Below, piece after piece: positions 1 through 5,475 of a DNA stretch of 5,475 nt. Positions within the stretch are counted from its first letter, which is position 1. Each line of letters begins with the position of its first letter. Origin of the DNA: Alphaproteobacteria bacterium (GTDB taxonomy: Bacteria > Pseudomonadota > Alphaproteobacteria > Sphingomonadales > Sphingomonadaceae). A program made the translations under genes and the position numbers. The notes beneath the pieces are model-generated. The model had not been told where the DNA came from, did not search any database, and saw nothing but the letters and a program-made list of their open reading frames with translations. The stretch lies in the NCBI GenBank assembly GCA_018970965.1, contig JAGWVG010000129.1, positions 1 to 5,475 on the forward strand, read 5' to 3'.

Positions 1-1608
1 CAAGCCATTGGCCACTGCGGCCTCTGCTGTCGCGAATACGTCTCCCGTCGATAGGGCAATATGTTGAACGCCCGCCCCCATATAATGATGGATAAACCGG
101 GCAGAGAGCGTTTGAGACGCCATCGAGCCGTTCAATGTAATACGCAACGCTTTGTTGGCAGACTCGACAGCCTGACTTTGTACAAGGCCAAGCGTGTCTG
201 CAATTTCCAGCTGTGGCGTCTTTTCTACGTCAAAAAGCGCGACATAATAGAGCAACCAAGAGAGGAATTCCTCATATTGCATCGTCTGCGCGATATGATC
301 GATCGCGTCTAAGCCCAACGCTCGTCCAGGCTTGCCCGGCTTCAACTGCTCGGGAAACTCATGCGCCCAAAGCTGATCTTCCGTGCCGTCCTTCACAAAA
401 TAAATCAGACTGCCGCCAACGCCTCGAACTGAAGGCATTTGGATTTCATCGGGCCCGGCCGGCTGAGCATATTGCTGAATACCAAGGGCTTCGGCGCGTA
501 ATAGCGCAGCATCAGGATCCGTCACGCGCAGGCCGATGGCGCAAACCGACGCGCCGTGGACAACATCAAAGCTGTGCGCAAGGCCCTCCGGATCGCGGTT
601 AACAACGATATTGATATTGCCCTGGCACCAGCGGACGACATCTTTGCGGCGATGGCGCGCAGCGGGTTCAAAGCCAAGCGCCGCCAACATTGCGCCCAAT
701 GCATCTGCTTCATCATCGCTGGCAGCAAATTCAATAAACTCCACGCCCTTTGCCACAACACGCGCAGGCATTTCCGGCGCAATGACGGGCTTTGGCCGGT
801 GCGCCACTTGATCATGCATCCATTGCAAAGAGCGGAACCCATCGCGCGCGACCCCCGAGGCCGAACCCGCACGGAACCGGTCATTGAATATTTCAAGTGA
901 CCAATAGCCTTGATACCCAATGCGCTGGATGGCTTCCGCCCATTCCGCGAGCGGCAGATCCCCCTGGCCCGGCATGTTGCGGAAATGGCGACTCCAGCTG
1001 AGATAATCCATATCCAGCTTTGGCGCATCAGCGACTTGAACCAAGAACAGTTTTTCTGCCCTTATGTCACCAATGCTGGACGATGGTATCCCGCGCGACA
1101 GCGAATGGAAGCTATCGAGGATAAGGCCGATATTCGGATGATCGACATCGCGAACAATACCCCATGCCTCACGATGATCATGCACGTGCCGGCCCCAAGC
1201 GAGCGCCTCATAGCCCACACGCATATTGTGCTGTGCAGCCAAGTCGCCAAGGGCCTGTAAGTCAGCGATAATCTGATCGCGGTCCCCCAGTGACGCGGGC
1301 GAACAGTTGGAGCAAACCAGAATGAGGTCAGTCTCTAATTCAGCCATGACGTCAAATTTGCGTTTCATCCGCTCAAACGCGCGCGCGCGCTGAGCATCGC
1401 GCATACCCTCGAAGTCACGAAAGGGCTGGAACAACGTACATTCCAGACCGAGACTTTTGATCAGCTGACCAATTTGCTTTGGGCTGCCCGGAAAGGCGAG
1501 CAGATCATTTTCGAATATCTCGACGCCGTCAAAACCTGCATCCGCAACGGCACGAAGTTTCCCTTCCAGAGTCCCGCTGATAGAAACGGTTGCAATAGAC
1601 GATTTCAT
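1..1608 (-). CDS. quiC: 3-dehydroshikimate dehydratase, QuiC1-type (TIM barrel + HPPD-like domain), 3' end outside window
   Basis: Converts 3-dehydroshikimate to protocatechuate, the step that links quinate/shikimate use to the beta-ketoadipate or protocatechuate-cleavage routes; cytosolic and metal-dependent. Reading the minus strand from ATG at 1608 gives 536 uninterrupted codons that run off the window at base 1; the family is usually about 600-640 residues, so the C-terminus is missing. Residues 1-270 form a sugar-phosphate isomerase/epimerase-like TIM barrel. Its expected metal ligands are visible: E134 (GYEALAWG), D165 with H168 (LDSFHSL), Q191 (VQVADAP) and E239 (WSLEIFND), the same positions I recall for Pseudomonas QuiC1. 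From about residue 285 a VOC/4-hydroxyphenylpyruvate dioxygenase-like half follows, with H438 (AIDHIAQT) and H516 (GVQHIALS) as two of the three HPPD-type metal ligands; the third, a Glu, would lie beyond the window. An in-frame GTG at 1620 and TTG at 1623 are alternative starts; GGTGAG sits upstream of the ATG. It is transcribed divergently from the aldehyde dehydrogenase. A plain HPPD is unlikely because of the N-terminal barrel. Confidence 0.9.
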   Translation of the reverse strand, partial: MKSSIATVSISGTLEGKLRAVADAGFDGVEIFENDLLAFPGSPKQIGQLIKSLGLECTLFQPFRDFEGMRDAQRARAFERMKRKFDVMAELETDLILVCSNCSPASLGDRDQIIADLQALGDLAAQHNMRVGYEALAWGRHVHDHREAWGIVRDVDHPNIGLILDSFHSLSRGIPSSSIGDIRAEKLFLVQVADAPKLDMDYLSWSRHFRNMPGQGDLPLAEWAEAIQRIGYQGYWSLEIFNDRFRAGSASGVARDGFRSLQWMHDQVAHRPKPVIAPEMPARVVAKGVEFIEFAASDDEADALGAMLAALGFEPAARHRRKDVVRWCQGNINIVVNRDPEGLAHSFDVVHGASVCAIGLRVTDPDAALLRAEALGIQQYAQPAGPDEIQMPSVRGVGGSLIYFVKDGTEDQLWAHEFPEQLKPGKPGRALGLDAIDHIAQTMQYEEFLSWLLYYVALFDVEKTPQLEIADTLGLVQSQAVESANKALRITLNGSMASQTLSARFIHHYMGAGVQHIALSTGDVFATAEAAVANGL

Positions 1609-1717
1609 AGGGCTGCTCACCAATTTTGGATCTGGTTTTGTTTGTACTAGTTAGTTCATTATGGCAAGACCGGGCTTGAAACATAGTTGAACGACCTCAG
1701 GAGAGGGAGACATTTGC
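1609..1717. promoter_or_regulatory. Divergent intergenic region between quiC-type gene and aldehyde dehydrogenase
   Basis: This 109-base gap separates two divergent starts and must hold both 5' signals unless transcription enters from outside. It is visibly more AT-rich than the flanking genes, especially 1621-1662. A palindromic ACTAGT core lies at 1646-1651 inside TTGTACTAGTTAGTT, which might be an operator half or whole, but there are no long inverted arms to support it. I could not assign convincing -35/-10 hexamers on either strand. The TGCTAT-N5-ATAGCA palindrome found upstream of ferB is absent here. Regulatory content is inferred from position and base composition. Confidence 0.45.
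1699..1709 (+). promoter_or_regulatory. Ribosome binding site of the aldehyde dehydrogenase
   Basis: A purine-rich run, AGGAGAGGGAG, ends 8 bases before the ATG at 1718. It contains two Shine-Dalgarno-like cores, AGGAG and GAGGGAG; the nearer one has the better spacing. It supports the start at 1718, since no equally good signal precedes the next in-frame ATGs. Confidence 0.7.
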
Positions 1718-3115
1718 ATGAATTTTGAACGTTTGAACCCGATTACCGGTGCGGTTGCGTCTCGTGCGACAGCGATGAAAGCGGGGGACATGCCAGCTAT
1801 CAGCCATAAGGCGGCATTGGCCTTCCCCGCTTGGGCTGCAATGGGGCCGAATGCCCGCCGCGCAATCCTGATGAAGGCTGCAACCGCACTGGAAGCCCGC
1901 GCCGACGCCTTTGTTGAGGCGATGATGGGCGAAATTGGAGCAACGAAAGGCTGGGCCTTGTTCAATCTTGGGCTGGCCGCTTCGATGGTGCGGGAAGCGG
2001 CTGCATTAACAACCCAGATTTCAGGTGAAGTCATCCCCAGTGACAAGCCGGGCTGTCTTGCAATGGCCTTGCGTGAACCTGTCGGTGTTATCCTTGGCAT
2101 TGCCCCATGGAATGCTCCCATCATTTTGGGTGTACGGGCGATTGCCGTTCCGCTGGCCTGCGGCAATGCCGTGATCCTCAAAGCGAGCGAAACCTGCCCG
2201 CGCACGCACGAGCTCATCGTGGAGGCCTTTGCGGAAGCTGGGTTTCCAGATGGCGTGGTCAACGTGGTGACCAATGCCCCTGAGGATGCAGCGGATGTGG
2301 TTGGCGCCCTTATTGATGCCCCGGCGGTCAAGCGCATCAACTTCACGGGATCAACACATGTCGGCCGCATCATTGCGCGGCGCGCAGCAGAACATCTCAA
2401 GCCCTGCCTGCTAGAATTGGGCGGCAAGGCCCCGCTGATCGTCCTCGAAGATGCCGATATTGAAGAAGCCGTGAAGGCCGCTGCCTTCGGCGCATTCATG
2501 AACCAAGGCCAAATCTGCATGTCCACAGAACGGATCATTGTCGTGGATGCCATTGCAGACGCCTTTTGCAAGGCCTTCGCTGCCAAAGCACAGAACTTGG
2601 CCGCAGGCGATCCGCGCGACGGAACAACGCCGCTCGGCGCTGTGGTCGATCAAAAGACCGTGACACATGTGAACGCTCTAATCGAAGATGCCATCGCCAA
2701 AGGCGCGCGCCTCTTGGCGGGCGGGACGGCGCAAAGCGTGGTGATGCCCGCAACCGTTGTCGATGGCGTGACCGACAGCATGAACTTGTACCGTGATGAA
2801 AGCTTCGGTCCTGTCGTCGCCATCATCCGCGCACGCGATGCGGACCATGCGGTGGAGCTGGCCAATAATACGCAATATGGCCTCTCCGCTGCTGTCTTCA
2901 CACGCGATGTGGCGCGCGGGCTGACAATTGCCCGGCAAATTCAATCGGGGATTTGCCATGTGAACGGCCCCACCGTGCATGATGAGGCCCAGATGCCGTT
3001 TGGCGGGGTCGGTGCCTCGGGCTATGGCCGCTTTGGTGGCAAAGCGGGCATTGATAGCTTTACTGAGCTGCGCTGGATCACCGTTGAAACCCAGCCCGGG
3101 CATTTCCCAATTTAA
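1718..3115 (+). CDS. vdh: Vanillin / aromatic aldehyde dehydrogenase (NAD(P)+-dependent ALDH superfamily)
   Basis: Oxidises an aromatic aldehyde (vanillin, 4-hydroxybenzaldehyde or protocatechualdehyde) to the acid with NAD(P)+ in the cytosol. The 465-residue protein is full length for the vanillin/salicylaldehyde dehydrogenase branch, which is somewhat shorter than the usual 480-500 residues of other ALDHs. All key ALDH elements are present: the oxyanion Asn N132 in APWNAP, the cofactor Lys K155 in ILKASE, the Rossmann-type FTGST at 209-213, the general base E233 in LELGGKAPL, the nucleophile C267 in NQGQICMST, E361 in ESFGPV, and the C-terminal PFGGVGASGYG at 427-437. The start at 1718 is supported by a strong purine-rich ribosome binding site. 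It is divergent from the QuiC-type gene and convergent with the marR gene, 4 bases away, so it is probably a single-gene transcript. The substrate is inferred from the ferB neighbour and family resemblance; salicylaldehyde or benzaldehyde are possible alternatives. Confidence 0.88.
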   Translation: MNFERLNPITGAVASRATAMKAGDMPAISHKAALAFPAWAAMGPNARRAILMKAATALEARADAFVEAMMGEIGATKGWALFNLGLAASMVREAAALTTQISGEVIPSDKPGCLAMALREPVGVILGIAPWNAPIILGVRAIAVPLACGNAVILKASETCPRTHELIVEAFAEAGFPDGVVNVVTNAPEDAADVVGALIDAPAVKRINFTGSTHVGRIIARRAAEHLKPCLLELGGKAPLIVLEDADIEEAVKAAAFGAFMNQGQICMSTERIIVVDAIADAFCKAFAAKAQNLAAGDPRDGTTPLGAVVDQKTVTHVNALIEDAIAKGARLLAGGTAQSVVMPATVVDGVTDSMNLYRDESFGPVVAIIRARDADHAVELANNTQYGLSAAVFTRDVARGLTIARQIQSGICHVNGPTVHDEAQMPFGGVGASGYGRFGGKAGIDSFTELRWITVETQPGHFPI

Positions 3116-3119
3116 CCAG

Positions 3120-3542
3120 TCACTCCGCCGGTGCGCTCCACAACGCGTGGAGCGCCGGCATAAAATGCGGACGGTGCGGTTCGGGAATGCGCGCGATAAG
3201 ATCCTCTTCAAACTGGTTGGTGATGGCGCGCACCTGCGCCAACATCGCGTCGCCAGCCGGAGTGAGGACGATGGCCATTTTCTTTTTATCGAGCGGGACG
3301 CGTGCGATCAAGCCGCTGGCTTCAAGCCGGTTGAGCAGCGGCACCATATTGGCGCGCTGGATGTCGAGCATCCGCCCAATGTCGCTTGACGTCCTGTCTC
3401 GCCGCCCAGCGACCAGCAGGATCAACGATGCATCGATGATCCGCAGACCAATGGGGGCCAGCCGTTCGGTCAGATCAGCCATCATCGCATTGGCGGCCCG
3501 ACGCAGCGCATATCCGGGCAAATTGGACAAGGGATCAGGCAC
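3120..3542 (-). CDS. ferC: MarR-family transcriptional regulator, likely repressor of the hydroxycinnamate genes (FerC-like)
   Basis: A DNA-binding dimeric repressor of the MarR family, expected to release DNA on binding a hydroxycinnamoyl-CoA (inference from FerC of SYK-6 and CouR-type regulators). The chosen GTG start at 3542 gives 140 residues, typical for MarR. It is preceded by AAGGAA (3555-3550 on this strand) with a 7-base spacer. A TTG start at 3575 would give 151 residues, but it would place the start codon inside operator palindrome 1 and leave the ribosome binding site within the gene. With the GTG start, residues about 36-60 lead into the winged helix: TSSDIGRMLDIQ is the first HTH part, RANMVPLLNRLEASGLI (63-79) the recognition helix and following turn, and VPLDKKKMAIVLT (82-94) the basic wing. 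The ends form the dimerisation helices. It is divergent from ferB, and two palindromes in the shared upstream region argue for autoregulation plus control of ferB. The exact ligand is not visible in the sequence. Confidence 0.85.
   Translation of the reverse strand: MPDPLSNLPGYALRRAANAMMADLTERLAPIGLRIIDASLILLVAGRRDRTSSDIGRMLDIQRANMVPLLNRLEASGLIARVPLDKKKMAIVLTPAGDAMLAQVRAITNQFEEDLIARIPEPHRPHFMPALHALWSAPAE
3127..3159. terminator. Hairpin-forming inverted repeat at the convergent gene ends
   Basis: A perfect 9-bp stem, GCGCTCCAC (3133-3141) and GTGGAGCGC (3147-3155), closes a 5-base loop. Outer GCCGG and CGGC bases extend the stem with a small bulge. It lies 12 bases after the TAA of the dehydrogenase, inside the last codons of the convergent marR gene. 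The position suits transcription termination of the plus-strand gene. There is no T-run after the stem on either strand, so it is not a classical intrinsic terminator. It could simply reflect GC-rich coding sequence, although a 9-bp perfect match exactly here is suggestive. Confidence 0.4.
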
Positions 3543-3549
3543 GAGGCAG

Positions 3550-3555
3550 TTCCTT
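3550..3555 (-). promoter_or_regulatory. Ribosome binding site deciding the marR start
   Basis: AAGGAA on the minus strand lies 7 bases before the GTG at 3542. No comparable site precedes the upstream in-frame TTG at 3575, so this favours the shorter 140-residue protein. It also leaves both palindromes outside the coding region. Confidence 0.6.
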
Positions 3556-3557
3556 AA

Positions 3558-3574
3558 TGCTATTGACCATAGCA
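3558..3574. promoter_or_regulatory. Operator palindrome 1 (probable MarR binding site)
   Basis: TGCTAT-TGACC-ATAGCA is a perfect 6-bp inverted repeat with a 5-base centre, 17 bp in all. That is the usual size of a MarR dimer site. It starts 15 bases from the marR GTG. Its centre contains TTGACC, a good -35 hexamer for the ferB promoter. A near-identical copy follows 24 bp downstream, centre to centre. Binding by the adjacent MarR protein is inferred. Confidence 0.75.
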
Positions 3575-3590
3575 ATTCATATGCTATCGA
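3563..3590 (+). promoter_or_regulatory. Candidate promoter for ferB and the synthetase
   Basis: TTGACC (3563-3568) as -35 and TATCGA (3585-3590) as a weak -10 are separated by 16 bases. The -35 lies in the centre of palindrome 1 and the -10 overlaps palindrome 2, so occupancy of both would block RNA polymerase. The leader would be about 25-30 bases. On the other strand TATGGT (3571-3566) could be the -10 for marR, but no clear -35 is seen for it. Promoter assignment is by eye. Confidence 0.5.
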
Positions 3591-3598
3591 TCATAGCA
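3582..3598. promoter_or_regulatory. Operator palindrome 2 (probable MarR binding site)
   Basis: TGCTAT-CGATC-ATAGCA has the same perfect arms as palindrome 1 and differs only in two of the five central bases (C for T, T for C). It ends 27 bases before the ferB ATG and overlaps the candidate -10 region. The 24-bp centre-to-centre distance, a little over two helical turns, would put two dimers on nearly the same DNA face. Confidence 0.75.
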
Positions 3599-3614
3599 AT
3601 ATTAGCGGGCTAAT

Positions 3615-3620
3615 GGAGAA
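3615..3620 (+). promoter_or_regulatory. Ribosome binding site of ferB
   Basis: GGAGAA, with its GGAG core at 3615-3618, ends 5 bases before the ATG at 3626, which is suitable spacing. Two other ATG triplets nearby (3613 and 3621) are out of frame, so this fixes the start at 3626. Confidence 0.65.
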
Positions 3621-3625
3621 ATGTC

Positions 3626-4465
3626 ATGTCTGATCGTGCCGAGGAAGATACTGTCGCCTACACCGTTGAAAATGGCATCGCCTGGGTGTCGTTCAATCGC
3701 CCGGAAAAGCGCAACTGCATGAGCCCGAAGCTCAATCGGCAGATGCTGCGCGTCATTGAAAGCCTCGAATTTCGCGAGGATGTGGGCGTTCTGGTGCTGA
3801 AGGGCGAAGGCACGAGCTGGTCCGCCGGCATGGATTTGAAAGAATATTTCCGCGAGAATGAAGAAAAGGGCCTGCACGCGACGCGGCAGGCGCAGCGCGA
3901 AGCCTATGGCTGGTGGGAACGCCTTCGCTGGTTTGAAAAGCCGACCATTGCCATGGTCAATGGCTGGTGCTTCGGCGGCGCTTACGGCCCACTCTTCGCC
4001 TGTGATCTGGCCTTTGCCGATCAAGATGCGCAATTCGGCCTGTCCGAAATCAACTGGGGTATTTTGCCGGGCGGCGGCGCGAGCAAGATCATTACGGAAT
4101 TGGCGACGTTCCGTCGCGCCATGTACCACGCGATGATGGGCGAAAATATTGATGGCAAAACAGCCGCCGAATGGGGCTTGGTCAACGAGGCGCTGCCCGC
4201 AGACCAATTGCAGGCGCGCGTCACTGCCGTTGCCAACACGCTGCTGGCCAAAAACGCCACGGCGTTGCGCGCCACCAAATGGGCCATCCGCCGCGTGCGC
4301 GAAATGACCTATGATAATGCGCAGGATTATCTGATCCGCGCGCAAGAGGCCGCGAATATGTTTGATGGTGAAGGCCGCAAAGAAGCCACGCGCCAGTTTA
4401 TTGATGATAAAAGCTTCAAGCCCGGCCTTGGCGCCTATGATCTCACCAAGCAGCGTGACGCCTGA
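3626..4465 (+). CDS. ferB: Feruloyl-CoA / 4-coumaroyl-CoA hydratase-lyase (HCHL, crotonase superfamily)
   Basis: Hydrates feruloyl-, caffeoyl- or 4-coumaroyl-CoA and cleaves the product to vanillin (or the matching benzaldehyde) and acetyl-CoA; cytosolic, non-beta-oxidative hydroxycinnamate route. The 279-residue length fits HCHL/Ech/FerB. HCHL-specific signatures separate it from ordinary enoyl-CoA hydratases: FNRPEKRNCMSP (23-34), the oxyanion segment SAGMDLKEYF with M69 and Y74 (M70 and Y75 in the Pseudomonas enzyme), NGWCFGGAYGPLFACDL (112-128), and SEINWGILPGG with the catalytic E141 (E143 in the Pseudomonas enzyme) and W144. Y235 in NAQDYLIRAQE probably matches the substrate-binding Tyr239. 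The C-terminal RQFIDDKSFKPGLGAYDL is also typical. The residue aligned with Ser123 of the Pseudomonas enzyme appears to be Gly121. The start has a good ribosome binding site. The TGA is followed after two bases by the synthetase ATG, so the two are almost certainly one operon, controlled from the double palindrome upstream. Confidence 0.93.
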   Translation: MSDRAEEDTVAYTVENGIAWVSFNRPEKRNCMSPKLNRQMLRVIESLEFREDVGVLVLKGEGTSWSAGMDLKEYFRENEEKGLHATRQAQREAYGWWERLRWFEKPTIAMVNGWCFGGAYGPLFACDLAFADQDAQFGLSEINWGILPGGGASKIITELATFRRAMYHAMMGENIDGKTAAEWGLVNEALPADQLQARVTAVANTLLAKNATALRATKWAIRRVREMTYDNAQDYLIRAQEAANMFDGEGRKEATRQFIDDKSFKPGLGAYDLTKQRDA

Positions 4466-4467
4466 CC

Positions 4468-5475
4468 ATGATGTTTGACGCTGTCCGGACCTATGGCGCC
4501 ACCCAGCCCCAACGGCTGGCCGTGGGTGATGCCGAAACTGGACAGCGTTGGACCTGGGCTGATCTTGACCGCGCGGCAGACCGCTTGGCGGCTTGGCTGG
4601 TCGACCAGCTGGGGCCAGCATCGGGTACGCCCGTTGCTGTTCTGGCGCGCAACCACCCGATGCAGCTTGTGTTGCAATTTGCCTGCGCGCGTGCAGGCAG
4701 CATCTTTGTGCCGCTCAATTGGCGGCTATCGGGCCCGGAATTGGCTGTCATCCTGGCTGATGCCGCGCCGCATTTACTGTTCGCCGATGCCGATTTTGAT
4801 CCGCCGCCGGGCCGCTGGCGCACCCTACCCTTTGCCGACATAGGCGCACTGGAAGGAAACGCGCCAAAAGCACCCGATTATGCGCGGCGTGATTGGGATG
4901 CGCCGATGACGCTGCTCTACACATCGGGCACAACGGGTCGGCCCAAAGGCGTGATGATCAGCGAGGCCAATGCCTTTTGGGGCAATACCAATTTTGCGTT
5001 AGGGTGTCAGGTCGATCGCAACAGCGTGTTCCTGTGCGATTTGCCGATGTTCCACACCGCGGGGCTATTTGCTGCCGTGCGCGCGCCTTTATGGGCGGGA
5101 GGCAGTGTTTGGATCAGCAGCGGTTTTGATGCGGCCAAAACGATTAAGCGGATGGCGGACGCAAGCTTTGGGATCACGCATTACTTCTCGGTCCCGCAAA
5201 TGGCCGCGATGCTGTGGGCGCATCCTGATTTTTCGCCTGAGCCGTTCCAGCGCTTGACGTTGTATGCAACGGGTGGCGCCCCCAATCCGCCCGCGCAAGT
5301 GAAGCGCTTTGTGGACGCAGGAATCAACATGTCGGACGGTTTCGGCATGAGCGAAACGGGATCCAATTTTGGGATGCCTGTCGATGATCCGGGCCTTTTG
5401 CTGGCCAAGGCGGGAAGCTGTGGCCTACCCTTTGCTACCATTGAAGCCCGCATTACGGATGATGACGGCCAGGCC
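4468..5475 (+). CDS. AMP-forming acyl-CoA synthetase, probable hydroxycinnamate-CoA ligase, 3' end outside window
   Basis: Member of the ANL (adenylate-forming) superfamily; likely activates ferulate, 4-coumarate or caffeate with ATP and CoA to supply the adjacent hydratase-lyase. The 336 visible codons cover most of the large N-terminal domain of an expected protein of about 500 residues. The phosphate-binding loop YTSGTTGRPKG is at 151-161, LPMFHTAG at 192-199 is the usual aromatic/His segment, YATGGAP at 266-272 precedes the adenine site, and GFGMSETG at 291-298 is the A5 motif. The C-terminal YxxGD motif, hinge and catalytic Lys are beyond the window. It starts two bases after the ferB stop with a double ATG (4468 and 4471) and no clear Shine-Dalgarno, so translational coupling to ferB is likely. 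Substrate is inferred from the operon; the family alone does not distinguish aryl from fatty acyl substrates. It is not of the NDP-forming type that I recall for FerA of SYK-6. Confidence 0.88.
   Translation, partial: MMFDAVRTYGATQPQRLAVGDAETGQRWTWADLDRAADRLAAWLVDQLGPASGTPVAVLARNHPMQLVLQFACARAGSIFVPLNWRLSGPELAVILADAAPHLLFADADFDPPPGRWRTLPFADIGALEGNAPKAPDYARRDWDAPMTLLYTSGTTGRPKGVMISEANAFWGNTNFALGCQVDRNSVFLCDLPMFHTAGLFAAVRAPLWAGGSVWISSGFDAAKTIKRMADASFGITHYFSVPQMAAMLWAHPDFSPEPFQRLTLYATGGAPNPPAQVKRFVDAGINMSDGFGMSETGSNFGMPVDDPGLLLAKAGSCGLPFATIEARITDDDGQA

Noticed and set aside
61..1260. Several plus-strand open frames and a minus-strand frame at 522-1028 within the first 1.6 kb
   Set aside because: All overlap the continuous 536-codon dehydratase frame on the minus strand, which carries the family motifs throughout. 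The others are frame shadows.
1378..1390. A 13-base alternating CG tract
   Set aside because: It encodes Arg-Ala-Arg-Ala within the dehydratase in a GC-rich genome; too short to be convincing as a Z-DNA or phase-variation element.
1646..1651. ACTAGT palindrome as a stand-alone operator
   Set aside because: Six bases only, without extended matching arms or a second copy, so it is mentioned only as part of the intergenic region.
1651..2586. A 311-codon open frame on the minus strand opposite the aldehyde dehydrogenase
   Set aside because: Antisense to a well-supported ALDH with all catalytic residues; the Ala/Ser/Arg-rich product has no recognisable motif.
3543..3575. An N-terminal extension of MarR starting at TTG 3575
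   Set aside because: It would start inside operator palindrome 1. The GTG at 3542 has AAGGAA at a 7-base spacing and gives the usual MarR length.
3602..4621. A 339-codon open frame on the minus strand opposite ferB
   Set aside because: It lies entirely antisense to ferB and the start of the synthetase, both of which have full family motifs. Its translation is low-complexity and shows no recognisable domain; it is a GC-rich codon-bias shadow.

Overview
The window looks like a chromosomal catabolic locus from an alphaproteobacterium, most likely a sphingomonad. It is GC-rich and densely coded. The enoyl-CoA hydratase-like protein matches what I remember of FerB from Sphingobium sp. SYK-6, and the order of a divergent MarR gene next to ferB recalls the ferC-ferBA locus of that strain. 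The taxon is inferred from protein resemblance only. No RNA genes, mobile elements, CRISPR arrays or long repeats were seen.

Layout. (1) Positions 1-1608, minus strand: a bacterial 3-dehydroshikimate dehydratase of the QuiC1 type, with an N-terminal TIM barrel fused to an HPPD-like VOC half; its C-terminus lies outside the window. (2) Positions 1609-1717: a short AT-rich divergent intergenic region. (3) Positions 1718-3115, plus: a vanillin/aromatic aldehyde dehydrogenase. (4) Positions 3120-3542, minus: a MarR-family regulator that converges on the dehydrogenase with a 4-base gap; a hairpin-forming inverted repeat sits in its 3' end. (5) Positions 3543-3625: a divergent regulatory region with two near-identical 17-bp palindromes (TGCTAT-N5-ATAGCA) that cover a candidate promoter. 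(6) Positions 3626-4465, plus: feruloyl/4-coumaroyl-CoA hydratase-lyase (FerB/HCHL/Ech type). (7) Positions 4468-5475, plus: an AMP-forming acyl-CoA synthetase, two bases downstream of ferB and cut by the window end.

How the genes fit together. The synthetase would activate ferulate, 4-coumarate or caffeate to the CoA thioester. The hydratase-lyase would cleave it to acetyl-CoA plus vanillin, 4-hydroxybenzaldehyde or protocatechualdehyde, and the dehydrogenase would oxidise the aldehyde to the benzoate. The QuiC-type enzyme feeds the same pool from the other side by converting 3-dehydroshikimate (from quinate or shikimate) to protocatechuate. The locus therefore looks like a plant-phenolic module converging on protocatechuate, and it could serve both halves of caffeoyl-quinate (chlorogenate). 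The MarR protein probably represses ferB and the synthetase from the paired palindromes, with a hydroxycinnamoyl-CoA as inducer by analogy with FerC/CouR-type regulators.

The families are well known. The most informative non-coding element is the tandem operator at 3558-3598. I did not find a clearly undescribed system.
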